NCBI GenBank assembly: GCA_038373885.1
Contig: JAWZYV010000136.1
Coordinates: 1 to 64,000 of the forward strand
Reading direction: 5' to 3'
DNA: 64,000 nt
Origin: Cheiracanthium punctorium
Lineage: Eukaryota > Arthropoda > Arachnida > Araneae > Cheiracanthiidae
Made by a program: the position numbers and the translations under genes. Shown here in pieces: positions 12,511 to 23,253 of this stretch. Numbering within the stretch: the first letter of the stretch is position 1; each line of letters begins with the position of its first letter. The notes beneath the pieces were generated by a model. The model worked only from the letters and a program-made list of their open reading frames with translations, ran no database searches and was not told the DNA's origin.

Positions 12511-14017
12511 CACTCTTCCATGCATTCTGAGGGTATTTGGATTTGCTGGCAATTTTCTTTGCACATTTTTTCCTTGTGAAATGTAACCCAGAAGGAATAT
12601 TAGAAGGGGATAAAGTGTAACGTTGGAGGAACATCAAGTCCATAGTGCATGAAAAGTGAAGCTGCAGCAAAGTCTTCCCATGTTTAGCATTACTCCCTAT
12701 GAGCAGATAAGACAATTATACATTTTGTAAAAAATAAAATATTTTAGCATAAAATATGAAGCAAAATAACTATGGATGTTTTTTTAGATATGCTGTATAT
12801 TGTGACAAATGCCATATCAATTTCCTGATACAAAGAAGCAAAGTTTTTTTTAGACGTGCCAGGTGTTGATCACAATATTTTTCAAGGTCTCATTTTGAGA
12901 AATTTCATACCAACTTTTGTAAGACACTTTATTAAAAAATATATATTTATTTGAATTAAAATATAGGGTAAGATAACAATGAGACTATTTTATTCAACTG
13001 TGTTTATGTGAAGTGCCATTTTAACTGATTTTATTTCTGAGAAGAGGCTGTTTTATTCAATTGTAATTCTGTGAAGGGACAGTAAAATGGACCCAAAATT
13101 TGTCTGCACCACAAAAAAATATTTTCATAGATTATAGCACATGTAGGTAAACATAATACTAACACCTGATGAAGATTGTGTCAATTTGTTGTACAAGGCT
13201 CCTTGCGATTGGCTTATCACCATCATTTCATGAGTGAATTCACAACACACAGTGCTGTATTCCAAAGCTGCAATACTTGTGCTGTATTATTTATACAGCA
13301 ATATGTGTGGCAAAATTACAGGTATTTCTTACAGTACATCAACCCCTGATCCCTATTTGTAAAGAAAAAAAAAAAAAAACTTCTTGATATACATTATATC
13401 CAAAAAAGTTTCTTTCTTTTTTTTAAAATCAACATATCTGCTTCAATTAAAATTTTTATTAATGCAATCATGACACATGACACTGCAGTCAGGGTTGCAC
13501 AACAGCTTATAAATACAACAAACATAACAAATACTATGTGATAAAAACATCTATGGGCATACATAACAATAGGGCAGTAAAAATGCTCATCCAAACATTA
13601 CTCTTTGGTAAAGTAGAACCTTGATTATGCAAGGTGGTGTTGGAATTGAGCAAACTTTGGCAAACTAAAATCTCAGATAACACAATCATTAATCAAAATC
13701 TTTTGTTGCACTATAACATGTATTTTCAGACAAATTACCATATAACATACGTTCAAGAACACATATTTTAACAGGCGATATATTATACCAGTGCTATCAG
13801 CCTGTGTGGGGATTAATACAGTGCATGATAGTAGCTATAGCTGAACTATATCCACCTAATCTATTCTATAATCGCAAACTGACTATTTTTGGAACCTTAA
13901 TGCTGTGTGTTAATGGCAAAGCAATAATTATAAAAAACATTGCATTTTAACACAGAATTTCCATAATTTTGCATTTATAACTTATGACAATCTAATTTAA
14001 AATCATGCTCATGTTCA
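12511..14017. other. Gene-free AT-rich stretch
   Basis: No coding exon is supported. GTAGAACCTTGATTATGC near 13613 resembles a pogo/Tigger-type terminus. A possible inverted partner, GAGGTTCTACTG, lies at 15578-15589 directly beside the zinc-finger stop codon. The pair is too diverged for me to call an element. Confidence 0.35.
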
Positions 14018-14490
14018 AAATAATGTGTTTCATGAACTATCTAAACAATTAATAAAATATAAATATTCCTCTTACACAAAGTGCCTATATAAACCACAGT
14101 AAGGGATTTAGTATTCTAAAATCAATGTTTCATATGCTAAAAACATAGATTTACAACATGTTAATTAATATATTAATAACAGTAAGGGATTTAGCATTCT
14201 AAAATCAAAAATCAAAATAATGTGTTTCATGAACTATCTAAACAATTAATAAAAATATAAATATAAATATTCCTCTTACACAAAGTGCCTATATAAAACA
14301 CAGTAAGGGATTCAGCATTCTAAACTCAATGTTCCATATGCTAAAAACATAGATTTATAACATGTTAATTAAGTTATTAATAACAGAAAGGGATTTAGCA
14401 TTCTAAAATCAATGTTCCATTTGCTAAAACATAGATTTATAACATGTTAATATATTAATAAAGACTAGGAATTAATTTATTAATTACTAG
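14018..14490. repeat. AT-rich tandem repeat, ~196-bp period
   Basis: The block beginning AATAATGTGTTTCATGAACT at 14018 recurs at 14214, and further partial units follow. Shared submotifs include AAGGGATTTAGCATTCTAAA and CATAGATTTATAACATG. The final partial unit (about 14433-14487) matches a separate copy at 12283-12346, so the family is also dispersed. A local unequal-exchange array is the simplest reading. Confidence 0.7.
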
Positions 14491-14858
14491 TCTTTATTAA
14501 AATATTAGATACATTAATATCTAATTGCAAAATATGCTGATTTTGAAATTTTGGTTAAAAAAAAATCTAAATTAATTAATTCGGATCAGTTGCAAATCTT
14601 GAAAATTTCCAACCTTTCATGTCATCACATTAGGGTTTTTTGATTTATGAAACTCTGAAAATATTGGCAAGCTCGCTTTAGTTTTGGAGACTTATTTCTG
14701 AAGCAACATTTGGCATACTTTTTGAGGGAGGGTCACATGTCAACCATCATTGGACCATTAGCTAATTATATGGTAAGATTTGTAATTAAATATTTTTAAA
14801 CGTTTAGAATAAAAATCAAGCAAATTTAAATAATTGTATTAGGAACACAACAGTAATA

Positions 14859-15331
14859 CCGTATTTACTTGTGTATAGCGTGCATGTGGCACATCTATAC
14901 TTCACAAGGGAACCAGGTGAAATTTTTTTAATCTTGTATTTAACATGCACCATGAATTTGAAAGTGACCGAATTTTTCAATTAAACGGGTGGGAATGAAG
15001 ACGATATCATTTAAGCGGTCATAGACTTTGTCATGGATGACAAGGACTGTGATGCACTAGTACCGAGAATGAAAATGCTAATTAATGTATAAAAATAAGG
15101 CTACTGCTAATTTTGTATAATGAAAGTGCAATGAGTCAATAAAGATCCTGCAGTACTTTTACTGAAAAATATTTTTCCATGTTGATAATCCACTCTGAAT
15201 AAATTTCTTGATTAATACGAACATTGAGGATAGCATATAGCAGTAAAAAATTATTTTGTGTAAATGCGGAACCCAGAGTTTTTGTCTTAAATTTTTGAAA
15301 AAAAGTACATATTAGACACGAGTAAATACGA
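14859..15331. mobile_element. TA-flanked MITE, 473 bp
   Basis: Ends CCGTATTTACTTGTGT and ACACGAGTAAATACGA are inverted repeats, and each is bordered by TA. This fits a Tc1/mariner-superfamily MITE. No coding capacity. The superfamily assignment rests only on the TA and the termini. Confidence 0.55.
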
Positions 15332-15593
15332 TAGCTTCTTAATGAAATGATTTACATACTTGTATAATGTAGAAGCTTAACACTAAAATATAGTATTTCT
15401 GGGGGGCTCCCCTCTTACAATCATATGTGCACCCATGTAATCCAATATGTTTAGACTAAATCAAACTAATTGAAGTTTGTATCTAAGTTATTCTACATCA
15501 AACGAGGTGGCGCCTTGGATAAAGTGGAAAGCTCGGTTGAATTTAGTACCCTGGGAAACACGTAATATGATATAACTGAGGTTCTACTGCACA

Positions 15594-16622
15594 TCAGATT
15601 TTTCCAGCCACATGAATGCGGAGATGGGCAGTCAAATAACTCTTCTGTGAAAACCTCTTCTGACACACATGGCAAGCGAACGGTTTTTCGCCTGTGTGCA
15701 CACGGAGATGCCTCTTCAAATTCCACAAGTCGAAATACGCTTTCTGACACACGTTGCACACGTGAGGCTTTTCTTTCGTGTGCCGGTTGAGGTGATAACT
15801 CAGATCTCTTTCCCTGTGAAACCCTTTCTGGCAGATACCGCACATGTGGGGTTTTAACCCTGTATGAACAAGGAGGTGGCTTTTCAAGTAAGATTGCTGA
15901 GTGAACGATTGCTGGCACACGTTGCACACGTGAGCTTTTCCCCCTGTGTGAATTTCGAGGTGAGCTTTCAAATCCCCTGCCCCTGGGAAAGATTTTTGGC
16001 ACACGCTGCACACGAACGGCTTTTCACTGGCGTGAACGAGAAGATGCTTTTTCAGTAAATGTGGCCTGGAGAACACCCTGCAGCAAACTCCGCAGAAGTA
16101 AAGCTCCTCGCCGGTGTGGATGCGAAAGTGCTTGTCCAGTTCCGACTTCAACACAAATGCTCGCTGACACACGCTGCACTCGAAAGGGTTGCTGCTGCCA
16201 AAGTGCACGCAGAGGTGGTTGTTCAGGTTCTCTTTCCTGCGGAATGCTTTCTGGCACACGTTGCAGACGTGCGGTTTCTCTCCCGTGTGCGAGGCCAGAT
16301 GGCGATTCAGGTTCCCCTTTTCGGAAAATGCTTTCTGGCACACGCTGCACACAAAGGGCTTCTCTTCTGGGTGGTCACGACAATGCATCTTTAGGTCTCG
16401 CTTTCGGGGAAACGCTATTTGGCACGCATGACACACATGGCATTTTTTTCCCACATGAATGCAAGCAGGACTTTTCGAATCTCCTTGCGTAGGAACTGCT
16501 TTTTGACAGATGCCGCATGGATAAGCTTTGACTAATGTGTTCGCAGAATCATTTTGCTTTAACTGCCCTTGCAAAAGAGGCGGTATTAGGAATAAATCAC
16601 TCATATTGTTATGATCTTCCAT
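15594..16622 (-). CDS. C2H2 zinc-finger protein (10 intact fingers)
   Basis: An intact minus-strand frame encodes about 342 aa from the preferred ATG at 16620-16622 (MEDHNNMSDL). The same frame is open upstream to 16727, but that part looks like 5' UTR, and the leader from MEDHNN aligns with the starts of the other two zinc-finger loci. Residues 1-35 are a finger-free leader. A degenerate first finger (CGICQKAV, second His position lost) follows. Ten regular C-X2-C-X12-H-X3-H fingers then run to the end, joined mostly by TGEKP-like linkers; one linker is unusual (FGSSNPFE). Such arrays bind DNA in the nucleus, usually as transcription regulators. The target is unknown. No ZAD, BTB or KRAB domain is present. 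The coding sequence is clearly GC-richer than its surroundings. The frame ends only a few bases from a transposon-like GAGGTTCTACTG motif. Confidence 0.85.
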   Translation of the reverse strand: MEDHNNMSDLFLIPPLLQGQLKQNDSANTLVKAYPCGICQKAVPTQGDSKSPACIHVGKKCHVCHACQIAFPRKRDLKMHCRDHPEEKPFVCSVCQKAFSEKGNLNRHLASHTGEKPHVCNVCQKAFRRKENLNNHLCVHFGSSNPFECSVCQRAFVLKSELDKHFRIHTGEELYFCGVCCRVFSRPHLLKKHLLVHASEKPFVCSVCQKSFPGAGDLKAHLEIHTGGKAHVCNVCQQSFTQQSYLKSHLLVHTGLKPHMCGICQKGFHRERDLSYHLNRHTKEKPHVCNVCQKAYFDLWNLKRHLRVHTGEKPFACHVCQKRFSQKSYLTAHLRIHVAGKI

Positions 16623-16727
16623 GTGAGTAACAGTAATTCTAATGCTAAAGAATTCAACAATAAAGCAATTTTTGCTACACACACACAGAGTGTTAAATTC
16701 AAGTGCTGCTAATGAGCAAATTATCAA

Positions 16728-17836
16728 GATGCATTTTAAAGCATTTGTTTATGGAAAATTATCAATTTGAATATTAGTTATAGTTTGCTAAGGAGAGAAG
16801 CGGCAAATTTCATGAAGCTCTTTACCTGTTCGGTGCCAAACTGCTTCCGCAATACTGAGAATGAACTTACGGTGCATAAGAGGAATGAAATGATTTCTTT
16901 TTGTGTGCATATAATGAATTATTTTATTTGTAATGAAATTGGTAAAGTGAAAATGTACCTCAAGAATAACACTTCGAGAAACACTTTCATTCGAAAAAAA
17001 GTTGTAGACATCAAAGGTGCTGTGCCCGCCATTTCTGTAAGGTAAAAAATATAAATGTTAGATTTTAAATAAAAAAAGTTAGTTTTTAAATACAAAAAGT
17101 TAGTTTTTAATAACTTATGATATTGAGAGTTACACAAAATACTTAAGGAGTTTAAGAAACTTCTTATTATTTGTTGCAAGTTGTCACAGTGAATTAAAAA
17201 AAAATTCTGAAATTACTTCCATGATCATGTAATGTTCATACTTGAAAACTATGTATAGTGAGAAATAAAAAGAATGGGATTCAATAATGTTGATAGTTTC
17301 TACATTCAAATGGATATCAGCTTCAGCCAGTAACAAATCAAAAAATTATTAACACCATCTGAGCATCCTGGAAATGGACAAATATAATGTAAAGTTATTT
17401 TCACTGTAAAATTTTCATAAAACTTCAATAATGCAGTAACTTTATGCATCAAACCTCACATCAAATCTAGTAATTTTGATTTTTTTTGCTGCGTTATTTG
17501 TGATGTTGACCCAATAAATATTCCCAGTTTTCGACCTCAGAAGTCGAATGCAACTTTTTCAAATATCTAAAAAACCAGAAAAAATTTATACTTTTTTCCA
17601 ATTTTTGATGATTTTGACCCATAAGAACAGAGTTTTCATGACAATTAAATTTTTAAAGTAGACTAAATTTTTCACAATTTGATACCAGAATGATCACTGT
17701 GAATCCAATAGTTCCTAAAATACAACCTTTCAAACTTTCCATTTTTTTCTTTTACAAAATCTTTTACATTTTTCCAGTTTTTACCGATTTTGACCCTGAA
17801 GAATAATTTTTTCATGACAACTCTTAGGGTTGTTAT
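16728..17836. other. Upstream region of zinc-finger gene, no gene seen
   Basis: AT-rich sequence that would contain the 5' UTR and promoter of the minus-strand zinc-finger gene. On the minus strand a TTCTTTAG just upstream of the start could be a splice acceptor for a non-coding first exon. A TAGTTTTTAAATACAAAAAGT-like short duplication lies at 17075-17110. Nothing else recognised. Confidence 0.4.
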
Positions 17837-18377
17837 TAGGGATGCAACGGATATCCGGCAAACATACTGCATCCAGGCTATCTGGCCATTCTGCCGGATA
17901 TTACAAATATCCGGCCTAAAATTATATATAGAGAAATAAAATAAATAAACATAATAAATGAACAAATTCTAAAAACTGCAATAATAAAGAATGCAAAAAA
18001 AACAAAGTTTTGTGAAAATGTTTTGTTTTAAATACTTCTTAGAATGTATTTTTATCATGTATAGAAAAAAGAAAAAAAATTAAATGGTTCTATCTTTTTA
18101 AGATTGGAGAAAATTATTACTGGAAGAAATTATTGTACAAAAACACTACTTTTAAATCTTTGTAAGAATTTGGTTACCTTTTTTTTCCCATCATAAATTG
18201 ACCCTGCTTATGAGAATAATGTACTTACTGTAGTACAGCTGGCTGGTGAGAAAATGTCCCCCTTCCCCACCCTAATTTTGATAAAGTAAGGAAATTTGTT
18301 ACATTGATTTTCCAACTGTTGAATGGAGATGTCTTTCTTTTAAGAAATCTATCTAACTCCTGAGGGAGAACATCCAT
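17837..18377 (-). mobile_element. hAT fragment with broken transposase C-terminus
   Basis: Starts with the hAT-type end TAGGGATGCAACGG followed by ATATCCGGC. It is collinear with the fragment at 63434-64000 in the same orientation. On the minus strand, from about 18377, it encodes LPQELDRFLKRKTSPF and WKINVTNFL, matching the hAT C-terminal dimerisation region seen in the other copy. The reading is interrupted by frameshifts further on. The opposite element end is missing. Confidence 0.65.
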
Positions 18378-18570
18378 GGCATTGTTATTTGTATGACTTT
18401 AATTGCAGTAAAAGTGGCACTAAATTAATAGAAACAATCCCCAAAAAATTTTTGATTTGAAACTAAATGAATGAGAAACTAATGAGAAAATTTAAATAAA
18501 AAAGTAAAACCTCAATGATCTAAGAAAACTAGTAAAAATAAAACAAAAAAGAAGAAAACATACTGCCGTC

Positions 18571-19443
18571 CAGGCCCGGACTGTGAGGGTAGGGGCCTGG
18601 GTTATTGTGTAACCGATAAATAATAGGATGTGTTAACTTTCGGGGTATGGGAGGGGAGGTATGGTGTTATTATTAATTAATTACGATTGATAATTAATGC
18701 ATTAATAAAATATTGATTATTAATTAATATGCGTCATTCCTATTTTTAATCCCTCGTTCATTCAGGAACTCTCACTCAAAAAATTTTGAGAACAACATTT
18801 AAATTGAAGTATTTTGAAGCCTTCTGGGACGCAATTGCAGCTGTAAAAATTTTTGTATGTGTCAAACTTCATTCAAGTGCTATCACTATAGCACTTTTTA
18901 CTTTCCGAACATGTACCATGTAAGGAAAGTATTGTAATCATGAAAAAATTCGAATTCGAGATTTTGGTGTATTCACACGTTTTGGGGTCTTCTGAATTCA
19001 TTTATGCTATTTTTACGAGATGTATGTATGTATGTGTGTATGTGAGTGAACACGATAGCTCCTGAACGGGGCATGCGATTGAGCTCAAATTGGGTATATA
19101 TGTTATAAACCACCGTCGCAAGACCGGTATTGATTTGGGTGTGTATAGGACTTATAGTTTTTCTACAGGGCTACGACAAAGATTTCTTTTACATGATGGC
19201 CTATGGGGAGACATTCTTGAAAGTGCGCTAGCGTTTAAACGGTACATTCCATTGAGCTTAAATTTGGTAGATATATTTGAATTATTCATCAATTAAAATT
19301 TATTTAAATGCTTGGTAATGATCTTAATCGTAAGTGTTCGGAAAGTCGAGTGGAGTCACTCCAGATTTTTTTATTTTCTTTCTTTTTTCTGTTGGGGGCC
19401 ACCCGTCTGCAGACAGTCGGACACCCTGGCCAGTCCGGGCCTG
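18571..19443. mobile_element. hAT-type element with nested insertion
   Basis: Ends CAGGCCCGGACTG and CAGTCCGGGCCTG are perfect inverted repeats of 13 bp. Flanking 8-mers CTGCCGTC and CTGCCGCT match at six of eight positions, consistent with a decayed hAT TSD. The middle is largely occupied by the repeat at 18900-19346. Confidence 0.65.
18900..19346. repeat. Repeat with ACTTTCCGAACA inverted ends
   Basis: ACTTTCCGAACA at the left pairs with TGTTCGGAAAGT at the right. The inside has a TGTATGTATG microsatellite and a segment (AACACGATAGCTCCTGAACG) resembling the 5' region of arthropod Helitron-like repeats. The class is uncertain. It appears to be inserted in the surrounding hAT element. Confidence 0.45.
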
Positions 19444-19623
19444 CTGCCGCTGGATAACCGGCTGAAAGTTTGGCCAAATTGATAGCCATTGTATCACTTG
19501 TTATGAGATTAGCTTAATGTTTTCAAAAAAATTTGTTTTGTGTGAGCACATAGCATCAGGTGATTTGGCATGGTATGACCCACAGGAGTGCATTACAAAT
19601 AGACAGATGAATAAAAAAAAATG

Positions 19624-19787
19624 GGTACTTACATATTATCCCTTCCTGCCAAACTATTTTTTAGTCAAATCTGCTGGCAAATTCTTGCCAATCATATTCC
19701 GAACCATCAATAATTTCATGTGTCTGGCATTTATCTAGGCGAAAAATCGCTTGTCTTGGCGGATCCCCGGGATAATACACAAGTACC
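19624..19787 (+). mobile_element. GGTACTTACGTATTATCCC MITE, copy 1
   Basis: A 164-bp non-autonomous element. Terminal GGTACTTACATATTATCCC pairs with GGGATAATACACAAGTACC at the other end. It is flanked by A-rich direct repeats ending in ATG, ambiguous because of poly-A. Internal landmark: CATCAATAATTTCATGTGTC, shared with copies 2-4. Confidence 0.7.
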
Positions 19788-19870
19788 AAAAAAATGCCAA
19801 GACTCAGTGCTTATGTTATTTATCACCAATGTTACAGATTTTTCTAAAGTGTTGTCAGGTAACAGAAAAG

Positions 19871-20043
19871 GGTACTTACATATTATCCTGGCAGTCATTC
19901 CTGAAAAATTATTTTTTCAGAAAATGTGTCGGAAAACTGCAGTCAACCGAATTCAGAATCATCAATAATTTCATGTATCTGGAATTTATCTTGACAAAAA
20001 AACCGCTTGTCTTGGTGGACCACCAGGATAATACGCAAGTACC
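19871..20043 (+). mobile_element. GGTACTTACGTATTATCCC MITE, copy 2
   Basis: A 173-bp copy in the same orientation as copy 1 and only 83 bp from it. Flanks CAGAAAAG and CAAAAAAG differ at one of eight positions, consistent with an 8-bp TSD. Confidence 0.7.
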
Positions 20044-22033
20044 CAAAAAAGTAGAAATACTTCTTTCACAGTCAAAATATTCCTTGTCTGAACTTTGAAC
20101 TCAATAACTTCCTTAGAAAGTCCTCCTAACAAGACCCCCCCCCAACCTTGGCAGATAACTCTAGCATAGCATTGCCATAATCACACAATCATTTAACTAA
20201 ATAATTTTGCTTGATTTTAATTCATATTTGAACTTGACCTTTTACGGAAGATTTTTTCCTTTACTGGTTCTCTTGAAAAAAATGAAATTAATTTTTATTT
20301 TTATAACATTGGAAAAAAGAAATGCTAAGGACTCTATTCTCAAATTAAATACTAAGATTTATTCTCAAGAAAGATGTAAATGAATAAAACGGAGAAGCAA
20401 GACGATAACACTTATCTGGAATTTTTTCCACCAAGAACTTAATAACAAACAACATACGTTGATGATTTGTAGAAAAAAAAAAAAGGATAAAAGAGAAATT
20501 TGCGTATTTGCAAAATGTATAAAACTGTCGAATTTTACAACGAAAATTGCCATGCCTGACACATTAAAAACATCGTCTGTTCAATTTTCGTTTTTCTATA
20601 ATGAAGTATTTAGTATTTATAATGAAATATTTTCAGGTATCATCATGTATCTATATGCATATACACATATAAGTACTTTAATTTACTGTGCAGCTTAAAT
20701 TTTGTGGGCAGATCTTTCCTACGTAATTTCTAAATTGCGTTAACAAACAACAAAAACTAGGAAAAGAGTCTACGAAACTTGCAGTGAAATTCAGCCAACA
20801 GACTCTAAAAGACTTCCATTAATCGTAATAGTTGATTTGTGTTTATAACGCAAAATATATACGGGAAAAAAATCGTAGTTAAAGTTTATGGGCACATACG
20901 GCAGAGTTATATCGTTAATTTAATGGCCCCGTTATGAACCTAGTTTGTAAATCTTCTTTAGACAGAAATGCAAATTTTGAGACATTTAGTTCTTCTTTTT
21001 CAGCTCATACTAGATTTATGAATAAGTTTACAAGCAAACAAGAGCGAAGAGATAGGAATAACTCCTTTGAATCATTCAAGAAATTCATGACAAATACTTA
21101 TATATTCATATCTGGCAATAAAAGAGTGTTGCCATAGGTAATATAAATTTTTTAAATGTGTTTTTAAAAATTTTAAATGCAATTAAAGCAATTTAAAAGG
21201 TAACATTTGCTTTCAGGGAACTCATTTCTCTAATATCTTTCCAGGATTTTAAAAGATATTAAAAAAAGAACAAAAATAAAAACTACTAGGTTTGTTGAAG
21301 AAAGCAACTGGCAACGCTAGTGACATTCTCCAAAATAAACAAATTTATGTGTCATTGATTGATTTGCAATTTTTTGGAATATGCTGTGTGCTATTGAGAA
21401 ATAGTCTTTCAAAAAATATGTTCGGGTGAGGTTAAGGGTGCTCTTTTTGTGAAAATATTTAAATCTGAGAAATCGGCTTGTTTGCAGCGAATTATTGCGT
21501 TATCCATCTTACTTATTGACAAGCATAAAATAACAATTTGTGTCAGGTATATTTTAAGATTCAGTCATTTTTAGTTGTTCTGTAAATTATGATTAAAAGC
21601 TTTATCTATTGACAAAATTTTAGATGTAATTATTCACTGATTTCCTCAAAATGTCCGATTTATAGAATAATCCTTAAATTATTCACCCTTACGGAAGTGA
21701 TGAAATGTATGAAAATCTATAAATATTTTTAGAACAATGGTCTGTTTTCCTGCAGACTTATAGATTTTTTTCGTAAGGTTAATTAAAATTAATTACATTT
21801 TCTTAAATATTGTTGATTTCGTCACAACTTGGATATTTGTCACCTCTGTGAGATAAAATATTTCGTGGTTAGTCAGGAAAGGGTTCAGAACAATTTCGAT
21901 ATCATCCCATTTTGGCGCTATTCTGACTTGTCGTCAAATTTAAAAGAGCTCGATTCAAGATTCTTCTCCAAGGTTTCATTTTTGTGAAAACTGCTTGCTT
22001 TCGTAAATTTCAACATCTATTTCTGTGAATTTT
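20044..22033. other. Gene-free AT-rich stretch
   Basis: No supported gene or delimited repeat. An open frame at 20934-21137 is rich in Ser, Phe and Lys and has no recognised domain. I regard it as chance. Confidence 0.4.
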
Positions 22034-23106
22034 GGTTGATTCCTACTTTAGGACCCCCACTCTCGCCAACGCGACGATAAATATTGATATACAGTTGCCA
22101 TTACGATTTTTTGTATTTATATTGCAGCCATACGGCAAAGGGTTTGCCGTTTGCAGGGAAATATTCGTAAATTTCTCTCAGTAATCAGCCGGTATTCCAG
22201 TTGATTTTGCACGTGATCAGTCATGAGTTTTGATCTTTGATAAGGCCGTTGCCTACGAAATGCTCATAATATGTAGTATTACGTAGGCAACGATAAGGTT
22301 TATATCCTTTTACGCATTTTCAATGTTTGTTTAGAAAATTTCTATTGGCACGTATTAATAGGAGCAGACGATTTCAACTCATTTATGTTAGCATAGTCAA
22401 GCACAAATAAATCTGATACGGGAAATTTGGTTGCTAGGGTAACTTTAAATATTAAAGTATACATATGTATTTTTATTTATGCATTAATGATATAATTTAA
22501 TATCACGGACGCAAAAGTTTCTGGCTTCTGAAAATTGGTTGCTAGGACAATTTTAAATGTTAATATTTTAACTTATAAGAATTGAGTTCTTTTCGAATTT
22601 ACTAGTTGATAACTATTTCTAAACAGCGGATTCGGTGAATTTATCTATTCTGTTTCTTAATTTGGTGAGGTGTTTTAAATTTGCCTTGCAAATTTTTAAA
22701 AATCATTGCAGAATTAGTTCTTTTGTTAATTATTTTAACATTCTGATTCCATTTCCTAAAATTGTTGCGATTCAACATACTTCATTGGTTAAAATAAAGT
22801 AAAAATTCATGAATCCGCTTTTAATAAAGGAAATACATGTAAATTTAAAGAATCTGCTCATAAATTCTTGTCAAATGAAGTCATTTGGAATATGTAAGTG
22901 CATCATTACATTTATTTTACCTGCCAACTGCGTTACCTGCTTGGTGCGTTTAATGCTGAATTGTTCATATTAATTTCATCCAGTTTCTCTGGGAAGTGTT
23001 AAAACTTGTGCGCATGCGCGATCACGGACTATTGGCATGAAGGTTCGCCAAAACGCGGCGATTTTTTACGTTGGCGAGAGTGGGGGTCCTAAATTAGGAA
23101 TCAACC
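22034..23106. mobile_element. DNA transposon, 37-bp TIRs and 9-bp TSD
   Basis: The left end GGTTGATTCCTACTTTAGGA runs on to CCCCCACTCTCGCCAACG. It is matched by the inverted right end CGTTGGCGAGAGTGGGGG running to TAGGAATCAACC. The flanks are the identical 9-mer GTGAATTTT (22025-22033 and 23107-23115). The 1,073-bp interior has no transposase. It includes a short hairpin around CGTTGCCTACG/CGTAGGCAACG near 22245-22290. A 9-bp TSD fits Mutator-like or Merlin elements; I cannot decide between them. Relatives lie at 33890-34518 and 62106-62410. Confidence 0.75.
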
Positions 23107-23253
23107 GTGAATTTTCATTTTGTAAAAATCACCCTTTTTGTTAAAATAATTTACAAAACAAATTAAAATGTAGTGTTATTTGCCAATTCCAAAAGAAACT
23201 GCTCCAAAAAGGGATGATTTTGAACTTTTTCCAAGAATTATGTATAAGAATAC

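Noticed and set aside
14018..14490. CRISPR-like array
   Set aside because: The units are long, AT-rich and contiguous without spacers, in a eukaryotic context. It is an ordinary tandem repeat.
13612..15592. One pogo/Tigger element spanning 2 kb between GTAGAACC-type motifs
   Set aside because: The two ends differ after about 12 bases, no TA duplication is certain, and an independent MITE and a tandem array fill the interval.
15493..16492. Several long open frames on both strands over the zinc-finger gene (up to 172 aa)
   Set aside because: They are shadows of the repetitive, GC-rich zinc-finger coding sequence in other frames and show no domain.
20934..21137. 67-aa open frame with mixed polar residues
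   Set aside because: No domain, no splice context and no repeat support. Its length is within chance expectation for AT-rich DNA.
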